Positions 25,030-33,710 of a stretch of DNA of 64,000 nucleotides are shown here, piece by piece; position 1 is the stretch's first letter; the number at the start of each line of letters is the position of its first letter. Source of the stretch: Caulobacteraceae bacterium. GTDB lineage: Bacteria > Pseudomonadota > Alphaproteobacteria > Caulobacterales > Caulobacteraceae. The stretch spans positions 1 to 64,000 of the forward strand of contig CANGCO010000006.1 of assembly GCA_947452365.1 (NCBI GenBank), read 5' to 3'. The position numbers and the translations under genes were made by a program. Under the pieces are notes generated by a model, which was not told the DNA's origin, searched no databases, and saw only the letters and a program-made list of their open reading frames with translations.

Positions 25030-26693
25030 TAGGCAACTCCTTGCAGGTCGAGGCCAAGAAAGGCGCTCACGGCCTGGCTGGCAGATTGAAGATCAGAGGG
25101 GGCATCGCCCTTGGCTAGGGCCAGTATATGGCCGTCCGGGCGGACGATCACGGCACCTTGCACGCCGAGACCCATGCGGTCGGCCCAGGATTGGCCGTCT
25201 AAGGAGAAATCTTGGTTTTCGATCTTAAGGCTAAGCGGCGCAGCACAGTCTAGAGCCGACCAGCCCGTGCCGTTCGCCCCCGCAATCACGGTCAGGCCAT
25301 GTGGATTGATCAGGTCTAGGATGGAACGCCCATCGCTCAGGGCCAGATGCGGCAGGCGCGCGCCGACCACGCATTTGGGGGTAAATTCACTGATTGGCAG
25401 GCTGTCATCGGCGCTCAATGTTCCGCCATAGGCATAGCCCAGTTGCAGACGCAGGCTGTCAAAATGGTCCTTTTGGAAAGCCACCGCCGCCTGAATGGCG
25501 GGCTGTGCTTCTGGGTCGTTTAGGCGCTGATAAAAGGTTCCGGCTGTGACGGTGCGGTCAGGGCCATAGCCAAGCGCGTCGAACATCATCTGCAGACGGA
25601 AGGCATTGGCAAGGCTCTGGCCCATATTGGTCTGGGCAATAATGCGCCGCTCGTCCTCATAGGATTTTAAAAGGACGGGCCCCGCCCATCCGGCCTCAAC
25701 CGCGGCAATCTTCCAGACCAGATTATCGATATCAGCAAGGCCAGTATTGAGGCCAAGCCCCCCTGTGGGCGGGAAGTGGTGGCCAGAATCCCCCGCTAGA
25801 AAGACACGGCCGTCTTGATAGCGTTCCGCCAAGAGAGCCGACATTTTCCAGCCGCGCACGCCCTTGATCTTTAGGTCGGGCACCGCTGCGCCGACGGCCG
25901 AGGTGATCGCGGCCTGGCAATGGGCCTCGTCAAACTCCGCCTCGCTGGCATCGGGGCTGCAAGGATGCATCAGGACCCAGGTCTTGCCGATATCATAGGC
26001 GATAAGTGTGCCATTAATCCCCGGGCCAAACAGGAAATAGAGGATCCCAGGCTTGTCTGCGACCACATGGCGAAGATCGGCTTCAAAATGGATCATCATG
26101 TGGTTGGCAATGCCCTCTGGCCCTTCCAGACCAATGCCGAGGGCCTTGCGCACGGCGCTATTGGCCCCGTCGCAAGCGATCAGATAGCGGCTGCGGACCG
26201 TGACGGTTTCGCCTGTGCCCCGGTCCACTAGGGTGGAGATAACCCCTTGGTTCGACGACTGACAGCCCTGCCATTCCAGGCCCCGGCGAAACGCGATCAG
26301 GGGCTGGGCCGCGACCGCGCGTTCCACCACCTGTTCGAATTTGGGCTGTTCAATATTGATCAAGGGCCAGGGCGTCACGGCGCGCACGGCCTCGTCCTGT
26401 CTTTCATAAGCGATCGAGCCTATCGGGTTATGGCTCAAGGTCTCGACCATGCGCACATAAGCCCCCTCATGGGCGGGGGTGGCGACCGCGTGAATCTGGT
26501 CCATGGCAAGACCTGCCGCTGCGCAGATTTCCAGTGAACGCGGATTAAGCGCATGGGCCTTTGGCGCCTCCAGTCGCTGGACGTGCTTTTCTGCCACTAG
26601 GCTTTGAATACCGCGTTGGGCCAGCAATTGTGCGCCGAGCAGACCGACAGGGCCTCCGCCAACAATCAAGACCGGGACATCAATCTCGCTCAT
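25029..26693 (-). CDS. FAD-dependent aromatic-ring monooxygenase
   Basis: A 554-residue class A flavoprotein monooxygenase (MhpA/PheA/PgaE type). VLIVGGGPVGLLGAQLLAQRG is the FAD-binding GxGxxG, YLIACDGANSAVRKALG the DG motif, and VFLAGDSGHHFPPTGGLGLNTG the GD motif contacting FAD ribityl. The C-terminal 170 residues are the thioredoxin-like domain of the PHBH-family phenol hydroxylase branch. I use the ATG at 26693 before SEIDVPVLIVGG rather than the track start at 26753. It inserts one oxygen into an aromatic ring using NAD(P)H. First gene of the operon, divergent from the TetR gene, which probably controls it. Confidence 0.9.
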   Translation of the reverse strand: MSEIDVPVLIVGGGPVGLLGAQLLAQRGIQSLVAEKHVQRLEAPKAHALNPRSLEICAAAGLAMDQIHAVATPAHEGAYVRMVETLSHNPIGSIAYERQDEAVRAVTPWPLINIEQPKFEQVVERAVAAQPLIAFRRGLEWQGCQSSNQGVISTLVDRGTGETVTVRSRYLIACDGANSAVRKALGIGLEGPEGIANHMMIHFEADLRHVVADKPGILYFLFGPGINGTLIAYDIGKTWVLMHPCSPDASEAEFDEAHCQAAITSAVGAAVPDLKIKGVRGWKMSALLAERYQDGRVFLAGDSGHHFPPTGGLGLNTGLADIDNLVWKIAAVEAGWAGPVLLKSYEDERRIIAQTNMGQSLANAFRLQMMFDALGYGPDRTVTAGTFYQRLNDPEAQPAIQAAVAFQKDHFDSLRLQLGYAYGGTLSADDSLPISEFTPKCVVGARLPHLALSDGRSILDLINPHGLTVIAGANGTGWSALDCAAPLSLKIENQDFSLDGQSWADRMGLGVQGAVIVRPDGHILALAKGDAPSDLQSASQAVSAFLGLDLQGVA

Positions 26694-26753
26694 AAAAGGT
26701 CTCACCCTGCTTTTGTGGGCCCGATACGGACGCGCCCTGTCTGCAGGGTTCAT

Positions 26754-26765
26754 CCCATAAATGGG
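26754..26765. promoter_or_regulatory. Palindrome CCCATAAATGGG, possible TetR operator
   Basis: The 12-bp sequence CCCAT-aa-ATGGG lies in the roughly 130-bp gap between the divergent FAD monooxygenase and TetR genes, 56 bases before the TetR start. Position and symmetry fit an operator for a TetR-type dimer, but no second copy was seen, and a 5-bp half-site could occur by chance. Confidence 0.35.
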
Positions 26766-26820
26766 AGGTTTGTCAATTTTAAAAATGGTCCTAGACTAAG
26801 GCCCTGTTGGAGACCACGCC

Positions 26821-27510
26821 TTGCTAGCCACCGGACTTTTTTCGAACGAGGCCCGCAATCTGGGCAAGAGCGCGCGCACGCGGGCTAGGCTGATGGATGC
26901 CGCGGTCGAACTGTTTGCGCGCGATGGCTTTAAGGCAGCCTCGGTTAATGAGATTGCCAAGCTGGCCGAGATGGCCAATGGCACATTCTATGTGCATTTT
27001 CGCGATAAGCGCGAGATTGTTCAGGCGGTTACGCTGGGCATTGCCCAGGAATTGGCGCGCCAGCTGGATGAGGCCATGGTGGATATCGATGATGCCGTCG
27101 AGCGCGTATCCATGGCGACCCGAAGGTTTCTGGATCTGGCCTTAACATCGCCCGATTGGGGCCGGGCCTTTTTCCGCGCGGCCTGGGCGTTTCGCGATCT
27201 GCGCGAAAACATGCTGTCCTTTTTGCGCGCCGATCTTGAGCGTGGCCGCGATCAGGGGGCTTTTACGGTCGAGATCGATGATGTCCTGATCGATACCTTT
27301 GCCTCCATGATTATGGGGGCCCTGTTTGGCCGCCTCGCCGGAGACTTTGGGCCTGAAGCGGGCGCGCGCGTGGCCGAGCTGCAATTGCGCATGCTGGGTG
27401 TGCCGCCCCAGCGGGCTCATGCCGTGGCCAACCGTCAATTGCCAGAACTGCGCCTAACCATCGCAGCCTTGCCCAAGCAGCTTAAACCAGACCCAGTGCC
27501 TAGCCGTTGA
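26821..27510 (+). CDS. TetR-family transcriptional regulator
   Basis: A 229-residue TetR/AcrR regulator. The N-terminal RARLMDAAVELFARDGFKAASVNEIAKLAEMANGTFYVHF is the helix-turn-helix; the rest is a helical ligand-binding domain (RFLDLALTSPDWGRAFFRAAW; IMGALFGRLAGD). The start is TTG with GGAG eight bases upstream. It is divergent from the FAD monooxygenase operon at 25029 and is the obvious candidate to repress it until an aromatic substrate or intermediate binds. A tail extending beyond the usual family length carries DPVPSR. Confidence 0.9.
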   Translation: MLATGLFSNEARNLGKSARTRARLMDAAVELFARDGFKAASVNEIAKLAEMANGTFYVHFRDKREIVQAVTLGIAQELARQLDEAMVDIDDAVERVSMATRRFLDLALTSPDWGRAFFRAAWAFRDLRENMLSFLRADLERGRDQGAFTVEIDDVLIDTFASMIMGALFGRLAGDFGPEAGARVAELQLRMLGVPPQRAHAVANRQLPELRLTIAALPKQLKPDPVPSR

Positions 27511-27585
27511 CGCCCGCCGTCTAATCGCCCAAACCTTAGGATCAAGTTTGCAAATCCGCCCCGCACGCTTTTCTGGAGCCCGATC

Positions 27586-28455
27586 ATGACCGATATGCCT
27601 GTCTATACGCCGCCCACGGTTTGGAGCTGGAACAAGGAAAATGGCGGCCGGTTCGCCAATATCAACCGCCCGATTGCAGGCGCGACGCATGAAAAGGACC
27701 TACCCGTCGGTCGCCATCCGATGCAGCTCTATTCGCTGGCCACGCCCAATGGCGTTAAGGTCACGGTCATGCTCGAAGAGCTGTTGGCGCTTGGCCATAG
27801 CGGCGCTGAATATGATGCCTGGCTGATCAAGATTAATGAGGGCGACCAGTTCAGTAGCGGCTTTGTCGCGGCCAATCCCAATTCCAAGATCCCGGCCCTG
27901 ATGGACCATAGCGGCAAGACCCCAATCCGGGTGTTTGAGTCCGGGGCCATATTGATGCATCTGGCCGAAAAATTTGGCGAATTTTTGCCAACCGAGACGG
28001 CGGCCCGGGCTGAATGCCTGTCCTGGCTGTTTTGGCAAATGGGCAGCGCTCCCTATCTGGGCGGCGGCTTTGGCCATTTTTATGCCTATGCACCGTTCAA
28101 GATTGAATATGCCATCGACCGCTTTGCCATGGAGGTGAAGCGCCAATTGGACGTGCTCGACAAGCATCTGGCCGACCACAAGTATCTGGCGGGCGATGAC
28201 TATACGATTGCCGACATGGCGGTCTGGCCCTGGTATGGCGGCATGGCGAAGGGCCTATTGTATGAGGGTGGCGAGTTCCTGCAGGTCCAGGAATACAAGA
28301 ACCTGATCCGCTGGACCGACGCGATTGGCGAGCGTCCAGCCGTCAAGCGCGGTCGCATGGTCAATCGCCCGTTTGGCGACCCAGCTAGCCAGCTACATGA
28401 GCGCCACGAGGCCAGCGATTTCGATACCAAGACCCAGGACAAGATTGGCCAATAG
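27586..28455 (+). CDS. yghU: YghU-type glutathione transferase / disulfide-bond oxidoreductase
   Basis: A 289-residue glutathione S-transferase of the YghU group, which has disulfide-bond reductase activity with glutathione and can bind two glutathiones. The N-terminal extension YTPPTVWSWNKENGG before the thioredoxin-like domain is diagnostic. HPMQLYSLATPNG and VFESGAILMHLAEKFG hold the glutathione-site residues, and the helical domain includes WLFWQMG, YTIADMAVWPWYG and ERPAVKRGRMVN. Length matches E. coli YghU (288). GGAG lies seven bases before the ATG. Roles in detoxification and redox repair are known for the family; no local partner is obvious. Confidence 0.94.
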   Translation: MTDMPVYTPPTVWSWNKENGGRFANINRPIAGATHEKDLPVGRHPMQLYSLATPNGVKVTVMLEELLALGHSGAEYDAWLIKINEGDQFSSGFVAANPNSKIPALMDHSGKTPIRVFESGAILMHLAEKFGEFLPTETAARAECLSWLFWQMGSAPYLGGGFGHFYAYAPFKIEYAIDRFAMEVKRQLDVLDKHLADHKYLAGDDYTIADMAVWPWYGGMAKGLLYEGGEFLQVQEYKNLIRWTDAIGERPAVKRGRMVNRPFGDPASQLHERHEASDFDTKTQDKIGQ

Positions 28456-28486
28456 GCCCCCTAGCCTGTCCCAAGGCCTAGCGGTT

Positions 28487-28510
28487 TGGCACAGGCAAAA
28501 TCCTGTGCCA
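28487..28510 (+). terminator. Perfect 9-bp hairpin between yghU and the thiolase gene
   Basis: TGGCACAGG-caaaat-CCTGTGCCA is a perfect 9-bp inverted repeat with a 6-base loop, 31 bases after the yghU stop and 42 before the thiolase ATG. The bases after it (TTCTGG) are not a real U-tract, so it may be a weak terminator, an attenuator, or a stabilising 3' hairpin for the yghU message. Confidence 0.45.
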
Positions 28511-28552
28511 TTCTGGCTGCCGAAACTTTGGTTAGATCAAAAAGGGACGGGC

Positions 28553-29773
28553 ATGGTCTATATTCTGGGGGGCTGGCAGAGCGATTTTTCCGCCAATTGG
28601 GCGCGCCAAGGCATGGACTTTGCCGGGGCGTTTTCGCAGGTCGTCGGCGAGGGTCTGGCCTCGGTCGATCTGGAGCCCAAAGACATAGACAGCGGCCATG
28701 TCGGCAATTTTGTTGGCGAATTGTTTGCCGGCCAAGGCCTGCTTGGCGGATTTTTTGGCCTCGTGCATCCCGATTTTGACGGCTTGCCAACGGCGCGGCA
28801 TGAGGCGGCTTGCGCCTCCGGCAGCGTGGCCATACTGGCCGCCAGTGCCGAGATCGAGGCCGGGCGCTATGACCTCAGCTGCGTGGTTGGTCTGGAAATG
28901 ATGCGCAATGTGCCCGGGCAAAAGGCGGCGGAAAATCTTGGCTCGGCGGCCTGGGCTGGACATGAGTTTCAGGACGCTAAGTTTTTGTGGCCGCGGGCCT
29001 TTTCCGACCTTGGCGAGGAATATGAGCGCCGCTGGGGCTTAAATTATGACCATCTGGCCCAGATTGCCGAGATCAATTTTGCCAATGGCAAGCGCAATCC
29101 CAATGCCCAGACCCGCGACTGGGCCTTTAATGACAAGAGCTTTACGAGGGACGATCAGGCCAATCCTGTCGTTGAGGGCATGATCCGCAAAAACGATTGC
29201 GGCCAGGTCACGGACGGTGCGGCCGTGGTGTTTCTAGCCTCGGCTAAACGGGCGGCCGAATACGCTGCCAAGCGCGGCATACCGCTGGAAAGCCTGCCCC
29301 AGATCAAGGGCTGGGGGCATCGGTCGGCCCCGATCAGCTATGATCGCAAGCTGCGCAATAGCGAGGGCCAACCTTATGTGTTTCCGCAGGTCAAGCGCGC
29401 CATAGATGATGCTCGCGCCCGTGCGAATGTGGGCGATCTGGCCCAGCTCGATGCGGTCGAGACCCATGACTGTTTCACCACCACGGAATATATGGCGATC
29501 GAACATCTTGGCCTGACCGAACCGGGCAAGGCCTGGCAAGCGATTGAGGATGGCTCGATTGCCATGGGCGGCCGTCTGCCGATCAATCCCTCTGGCGGCC
29601 TGATTGGCTGTGGTCACCCGGTCGGGGCGACGGGCGTGCGCATGACGCTGGACGCATTCAAACAGGTAACGGGTACCGCCGATGCCTATCAGGTCGAGGG
29701 TGCCAAGACGGTTCAGACCCTGAATATTGGTGGATCTACCACCACGACCGTGAGCCTAGTCGTCGGGGTCTAG
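28553..29773 (+). CDS. Thiolase-family acetyl-CoA acyltransferase
   Basis: A 406-residue thiolase/SCP-x-like enzyme. The ORF track begins at 28325 inside yghU, but GGGACGGGC precedes the ATG at 28553. EAACASGSVAILAA contains the nucleophilic Cys, ETHDCFTTTEY a catalytic-type His, and GGLIGCGHPVGATGVR the C-terminal Cys-Gly-His signature. These enzymes cleave 3-ketoacyl-CoA in beta-oxidation of fatty acids, sterol side chains or terpenoids, and some subgroups act on non-CoA substrates. It is followed by a DUF1295 reductase-like gene 30 bases downstream. Confidence 0.9.
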   Translation: MVYILGGWQSDFSANWARQGMDFAGAFSQVVGEGLASVDLEPKDIDSGHVGNFVGELFAGQGLLGGFFGLVHPDFDGLPTARHEAACASGSVAILAASAEIEAGRYDLSCVVGLEMMRNVPGQKAAENLGSAAWAGHEFQDAKFLWPRAFSDLGEEYERRWGLNYDHLAQIAEINFANGKRNPNAQTRDWAFNDKSFTRDDQANPVVEGMIRKNDCGQVTDGAAVVFLASAKRAAEYAAKRGIPLESLPQIKGWGHRSAPISYDRKLRNSEGQPYVFPQVKRAIDDARARANVGDLAQLDAVETHDCFTTTEYMAIEHLGLTEPGKAWQAIEDGSIAMGGRLPINPSGGLIGCGHPVGATGVRMTLDAFKQVTGTADAYQVEGAKTVQTLNIGGSTTTTVSLVVGV

Positions 29774-29803
29774 GGGCCAATTAATAAATTTGCCGGGGGA
29801 ACC

Positions 29804-30613
29804 ATGTCTGAGCTTGTCAGCATTATGCTGCTGAATGTGGTGGTTATTGCCGCCATGTTTGCCCTGTTTTGGGCGGTTTGCGTCGCCATGCGTGACTGCA
29901 CGCCGGTTGATAGTCTTTGGGCCCTAGGCATGGCGGTCGTGGCGGTTGCGACCTTTGTTTATACAGGCGGTGGTACTGAGCGGCGCATAGCCTTGACCGC
30001 GATCTGTGTGGTCTGGGCCGTGCGGCTGGGCGGCTATCTTTTGTGGCGTTGGCGCGATCATGGGCCTGACCGGCGCTATGTGCGGATGATGGAAAAGGCC
30101 AAGCAGGACAAGGGCTGGGGCTATGGCTATGCCGCGCTTCGTCTGGTGTTTTTACTGCAAATGCCGCTGCTTTGGCTGGTCTGTTTGCCGGTGCAACTGG
30201 GCCAGATTCCGGCCGGCCCGGGCACGCTCGGTGTCCTTGGCTGGATCGGGGTCGGGGTCTCGGTGTTTGGGATTGGGTTTGAAAGCCTGGCCGATTGGCA
30301 ATTACTAAGGTTCAAAAAGAACCCCGCCACAGCCGGTCAGGTTATGGATAAGGGCCTGTGGCGCTATACCCGTCATCCCAATTATTTTGGCGATGCCTGC
30401 GTCTGGTGGGGCCTGTTCCTGATCGCGGCCGAGACGCCGCTCGGCCTCTTATCCGTGGTCGGACCCATCTATCTGGTCTTTACCCTGACCCGTTGGAGCG
30501 GGATTCCGACGGTCGAGTATCGCTTGAAAAAGACCCGGCCTGCCTATGCTGAGTATGCCCGGCGGACGTCTGGCTTCTTGCCTTGGCCGCCCAAGCCGCC
30601 GCAAGCGGACTAG
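29804..30613 (+). CDS. DUF1295 / steroid 5-alpha-reductase-like membrane protein
   Basis: A 269-residue integral membrane protein with five to six hydrophobic segments (for example VVIAAMFALFWAVCVA, LTAICVVWAVRLGGYL, VFLLQMPLLWLVCLPV). The signature GLWRYTRHPNYFGDACVWWG near residue 185 is that of the DUF1295/isoprenylcysteine methyltransferase/steroid 5-alpha-reductase fold, whose members reduce double bonds with NADPH or methylate lipids. The C-terminus is cytosolic and Pro-rich. GGGGGAACC precedes the ATG. It is convergent with the SnoaL-like gene, the two stop codons sharing CTAG. Co-transcription with the thiolase suggests lipid or terpenoid metabolism. Confidence 0.87.
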   Translation: MSELVSIMLLNVVVIAAMFALFWAVCVAMRDCTPVDSLWALGMAVVAVATFVYTGGGTERRIALTAICVVWAVRLGGYLLWRWRDHGPDRRYVRMMEKAKQDKGWGYGYAALRLVFLLQMPLLWLVCLPVQLGQIPAGPGTLGVLGWIGVGVSVFGIGFESLADWQLLRFKKNPATAGQVMDKGLWRYTRHPNYFGDACVWWGLFLIAAETPLGLLSVVGPIYLVFTLTRWSGIPTVEYRLKKTRPAYAEYARRTSGFLPWPPKPPQAD

Positions 30614-31032
30614 GCGGCGGCGATTAGGTCCAGCACCTGGGCCGATAGGGGCTCACCGGCCTTTTGCTGGGCTATGACGCCAATATCGACATAATCGCGC
30701 CAGCCGGTGATCAGGCCGTCCTTGAAGTCGAGCACCCCGGCATAGGGGGCGGCAATGCGCAGGCCCTCTGTGGTCTGATATTCGTCAACGCCCTCGATAA
30801 ATAATCGGTCGCCGTCCTCGGCATGGGCAAATATGCGCCATTGAATGCCATGCATATCGGCCTGAAAGCGCTGCAAAAGCTTGCGCGCCATGGCCTTACC
30901 CCGGATCGGTGGCATGGCCCCGGCCGCATAGTGCCAGACAATATCCTCATCCATATAGGCCAGAACGCCCTCGACATCCTTGGCCTGCCAGCAGGCGATC
31001 AGGTCTTGTAGGCGATTAAGATTTGCGCCCAT
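30610..31032 (-). CDS. SnoaL/limonene-epoxide-hydrolase-like protein (NTF2 fold)
   Basis: A 140-residue NTF2-like cone protein. The N-terminus LNRLQDLIACWQAKDVEGVLAYMDEDIVWHYAAG and the strand-rich remainder are typical of the SnoaL/limonene-1,2-epoxide hydrolase fold, which includes hydrolases, cyclases and isomerases of small hydrophobic molecules. The start is the ATG at 31032, with GGAGGG seven bases upstream, two bases after the stop of the carotenoid oxygenase gene, so the two genes form an operon. It probably acts on the oxygenase product or a related terpenoid; this is inference. Confidence 0.82.
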   Translation of the reverse strand: MGANLNRLQDLIACWQAKDVEGVLAYMDEDIVWHYAAGAMPPIRGKAMARKLLQRFQADMHGIQWRIFAHAEDGDRLFIEGVDEYQTTEGLRIAAPYAGVLDFKDGLITGWRDYVDIGVIAQQKAGEPLSAQVLDLIAAA

Positions 31033-31034
31033 GA

Positions 31035-32513
31035 TCAGCCCTCCCTGCAACCCTTCTGAATAAAGGCGCGGTCAGCCCAAACACTATGGGTGCCGCTCGA
31101 TAGCTTGTGGGGCAGGGCGATGCGCACAACCGGTCCGGCCTCTAGGGCCTTGGCATCGATCAGAACGCATTCGGACGTCCCGTGATTTTCATCGATTAGG
31201 AAGCTGACCAGATAGCCATCGTCTTCAGACTTTGCATCAAGCCGCGGCACAAACGGGGCCTCGCTGGCATAGACGCCGTCTGGCAGGTCCAGGGTCCAGG
31301 ACTGGCCGGTTTCCAGATCGTGTTTGACAAAACCATTGAACAGGAACCAGCCGGGCCTGGCCTTGGTGCTATAGGCATAGCGATAGGGCTTGCCGGCATA
31401 GCGCTGATTAAACATGCCAAATTCGAGGATTCGCTCGTCCAGGCGCTGCTCCTTGGTCTCGCCGGTCTTCATATTAAAGCGCCAGCGATGCAGCTTGGGG
31501 CGGAAGCTGTGCTCATCCAGATAGGCCATCATATGGCTATAGCCGGGCGGGGCATCGGCGATCGGGTCCGGGGTGGGGTTTTCTTGGAAATAGCCATCCA
31601 GCACCACCTCATCGCCGTCCTCATAGGCATTGAGCCAATGCAGCACATAGGTTGGGGCGGCCTCGAACCATTTAATGTCCTTGGGCTGACCAAATCTTGG
31701 AATAATCCCAAAGCGCGACGGTATGCCGGGGTGCGCGCGCACAGCATGGATATCGCGCTTTAACAGCTCCTGGTCCCAAAACACGGGTAAGTCATTGAGG
31801 ATCGAATAGTGCTCAGTGAACGCCATATCATGCGGCAGGCGCGGGCCGGGCAGGGGGATGGGCACATAATGCACCCGATTTCCGGTCTTATCGACCACGC
31901 CATAATGCATATAGGGCGCATGCTTGGAATAGTTGAAGAAGAGGAGCTCGCCCGTGGCCTCATCGACCTTGGTATGGGCGGAAACGCCATCGAGCGGTGC
32001 CCAATTGGCCGTGCCGCCCTGGGCTAGGGTTTCGGGATCGAGCCAATAGGCCTCGCCGCACTGATAAAAGGTCGCGACCAGCTTGCCGCCGTGCACGACC
32101 ACATCGGTGCTGGCCGTATCCTTCAAGGCCCCTTGCGCGCCAAAGCCCGGGCGCAAGGCGATCTTCGGCGGATCGGCCAGACCGCCCCAAAGCGACCCGC
32201 CCGCCTCCTGCTCGGCCTCAAAGCCGCGGGTGCGGACAAAGCGGTTTCGATAGCTGGCCTTGCCGTTTTGAAAACTGATCGCATGGATCATGCCGTCGCC
32301 GTCAAACGGGTGATAGCGCCCGAGCGGCTGTTGCACCGGGTTTTCCGTATTGCGGATATAGATGCCGTCAATATCGGTCGGGATGGTGCCAGACATCACC
32401 TCAAGGTCTGTCGCATTGACCTCTTCATGCAAGGGCGTCCAGGCCCCATTCAAATAGGGATGATTGCTGGGCAAGAGCGAGGTCTTGACCGGGGCGAGGC
32501 GCTGCACCTGCAT
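31035..32513 (-). CDS. Carotenoid oxygenase family protein (CCD/lignostilbene dioxygenase)
   Basis: A 492-residue seven-bladed propeller oxygenase that cleaves a C=C bond with O2 using a mononuclear iron held by four His. Candidate ligands are visible in sequence order: VSAHTKVD, LPHDMAFTEHY, YVLHWLNAYE and, at the C-terminus, SSGTHSVW. YIRNTENPV and YHPFDGDGMIH are family motifs. GGAG lies seven bases before the ATG. Substrates of the family are carotenoids, apocarotenoids or stilbenes; none can be chosen here. A SnoaL-like protein is translated directly after it. Confidence 0.92.
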   Translation of the reverse strand: MQVQRLAPVKTSLLPSNHPYLNGAWTPLHEEVNATDLEVMSGTIPTDIDGIYIRNTENPVQQPLGRYHPFDGDGMIHAISFQNGKASYRNRFVRTRGFEAEQEAGGSLWGGLADPPKIALRPGFGAQGALKDTASTDVVVHGGKLVATFYQCGEAYWLDPETLAQGGTANWAPLDGVSAHTKVDEATGELLFFNYSKHAPYMHYGVVDKTGNRVHYVPIPLPGPRLPHDMAFTEHYSILNDLPVFWDQELLKRDIHAVRAHPGIPSRFGIIPRFGQPKDIKWFEAAPTYVLHWLNAYEDGDEVVLDGYFQENPTPDPIADAPPGYSHMMAYLDEHSFRPKLHRWRFNMKTGETKEQRLDERILEFGMFNQRYAGKPYRYAYSTKARPGWFLFNGFVKHDLETGQSWTLDLPDGVYASEAPFVPRLDAKSEDDGYLVSFLIDENHGTSECVLIDAKALEAGPVVRIALPHKLSSGTHSVWADRAFIQKGCREG

Positions 32514-32679
32514 CTGACGTCTCCAAATACTGTGGCCGGGGCAATAGGCCTAAGTCATCAGCCTAACGCGTCTCGCTTGCCGTGCAAGCCGGATTGAGGC
32601 TCTAGAGGACCAGAGCTTGTCGCTGTGAGCTTTAGCCGTCTAAGATCAATCAACCCCAGCGATAGAGCGAGCCGCGACC

Positions 32680-33618
32680 ATGCCCGATCACGAAGCCGCG
32701 GCGCCAAGCCAAAAGGCCTCGGTCTTGATCCGATACCTCGATCGGGTCAGCCAAGACTTATTGACACCAGACCAGGGCCCGCGCCTAGATTTTTCAAAAC
32801 CTGCCAGTGAAGACGCTCTAACCCCCGCTGGTTCCCTATCTTGGCGCGTGTTTCGCAATCCCATCTCGCTCTATATTGGTGGGGTTACGGCGGTCTTGAT
32901 GGAATTGGCCGAGCCTAGGGTGCGGTCCGGGGTCTGGGACCATTCCAGCTTTCGCACCGACCCTATGAGCCGCATGAAGCGGACCGGTCTTGCGGCCATG
33001 GTTACGGTCTATGGCGCGCAATCTGAAGCGCGGCGCATGATTGACGCGGTCGTCGCGCTGCATGGCCAGGTTTCAGGCGTGACCCCCGGCGGTGAGGCCT
33101 ATAGCGCTAATGATCCGGAACTGCTCGATTGGGTTCAGGCCACGGCTAGTTTTGGCTTTGTTGAGGCCTATAGCGCCTATGTCAGGCCGCTGAGCGATGC
33201 TGATCGTAACCAGTTCTTGATCGAGGCCATGCCCGCCGCCAGACTTTATGGCGCTGTGGGCGCGCCCACCAGTCTGGCGCAAAGGCAGGTCCTGTTCGAC
33301 GCCATGCTGCCGCGCCTTGAGGCGTCGGATATTGTGTTTGAATTTCTGGGTATTATGCAAAAGACCAAGGTGTTCCCGCCGCCGTTTGGCGCCTTGCAAA
33401 ACCTGTTGGTGCGCGCAGGCGTGGCGCTTGTACCCCAGCCCATGCGGCAAAAACTGGGCCTTGGCCGCGCCTGGGATGTCAGCCCTTGGCAGCACAAATT
33501 GATTGCGGGCCTGGCGCGGATGTCCGATCGGCTGATCCTGCCCTCCAGTCCGCCAGTCCAGGCCTGCCGCCGCCTTGGCCTTGATCCCAATGCGGTGTTT
33601 TCCAATTCAGATCACTAA
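32680..33618 (+). CDS. MpaB-type oxygenase (DUF2236 family)
   Basis: A 312-residue member of the DUF2236 family, related to the haem-dependent latex-clearing rubber oxygenase Lcp and to fungal MpaB. Recognisable pieces are FRNPISLYIGGVTAVLMELAEPRVRSGVWDHSSF, TDPMSRMKRTG and HGQVSGV. The Lys/Arg/His residues fit the family's haem-pocket organisation, but I cannot assign ligands. Members oxidise terpenoid, rubber-like or steroid substrates. It lies upstream of the OGT-like gene and is divergent from the carotenoid oxygenase. Confidence 0.85.
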   Translation: MPDHEAAAPSQKASVLIRYLDRVSQDLLTPDQGPRLDFSKPASEDALTPAGSLSWRVFRNPISLYIGGVTAVLMELAEPRVRSGVWDHSSFRTDPMSRMKRTGLAAMVTVYGAQSEARRMIDAVVALHGQVSGVTPGGEAYSANDPELLDWVQATASFGFVEAYSAYVRPLSDADRNQFLIEAMPAARLYGAVGAPTSLAQRQVLFDAMLPRLEASDIVFEFLGIMQKTKVFPPPFGALQNLLVRAGVALVPQPMRQKLGLGRAWDVSPWQHKLIAGLARMSDRLILPSSPPVQACRRLGLDPNAVFSNSDH

Positions 33619-33710
33619 AGATTTTTTTATAATTAACGCTACTTTACCGGACATTAACTATAAGCAGCGAATTTGGCTGGGTGCTATTGATCGCACCGAA
33701 AGAGCCAAGC

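Noticed and set aside
28325-28552. N-terminal extension of the thiolase ORF
   Set aside because: It lies inside the yghU reading region; the ATG at 28553 with an RBS begins the conserved thiolase sequence.
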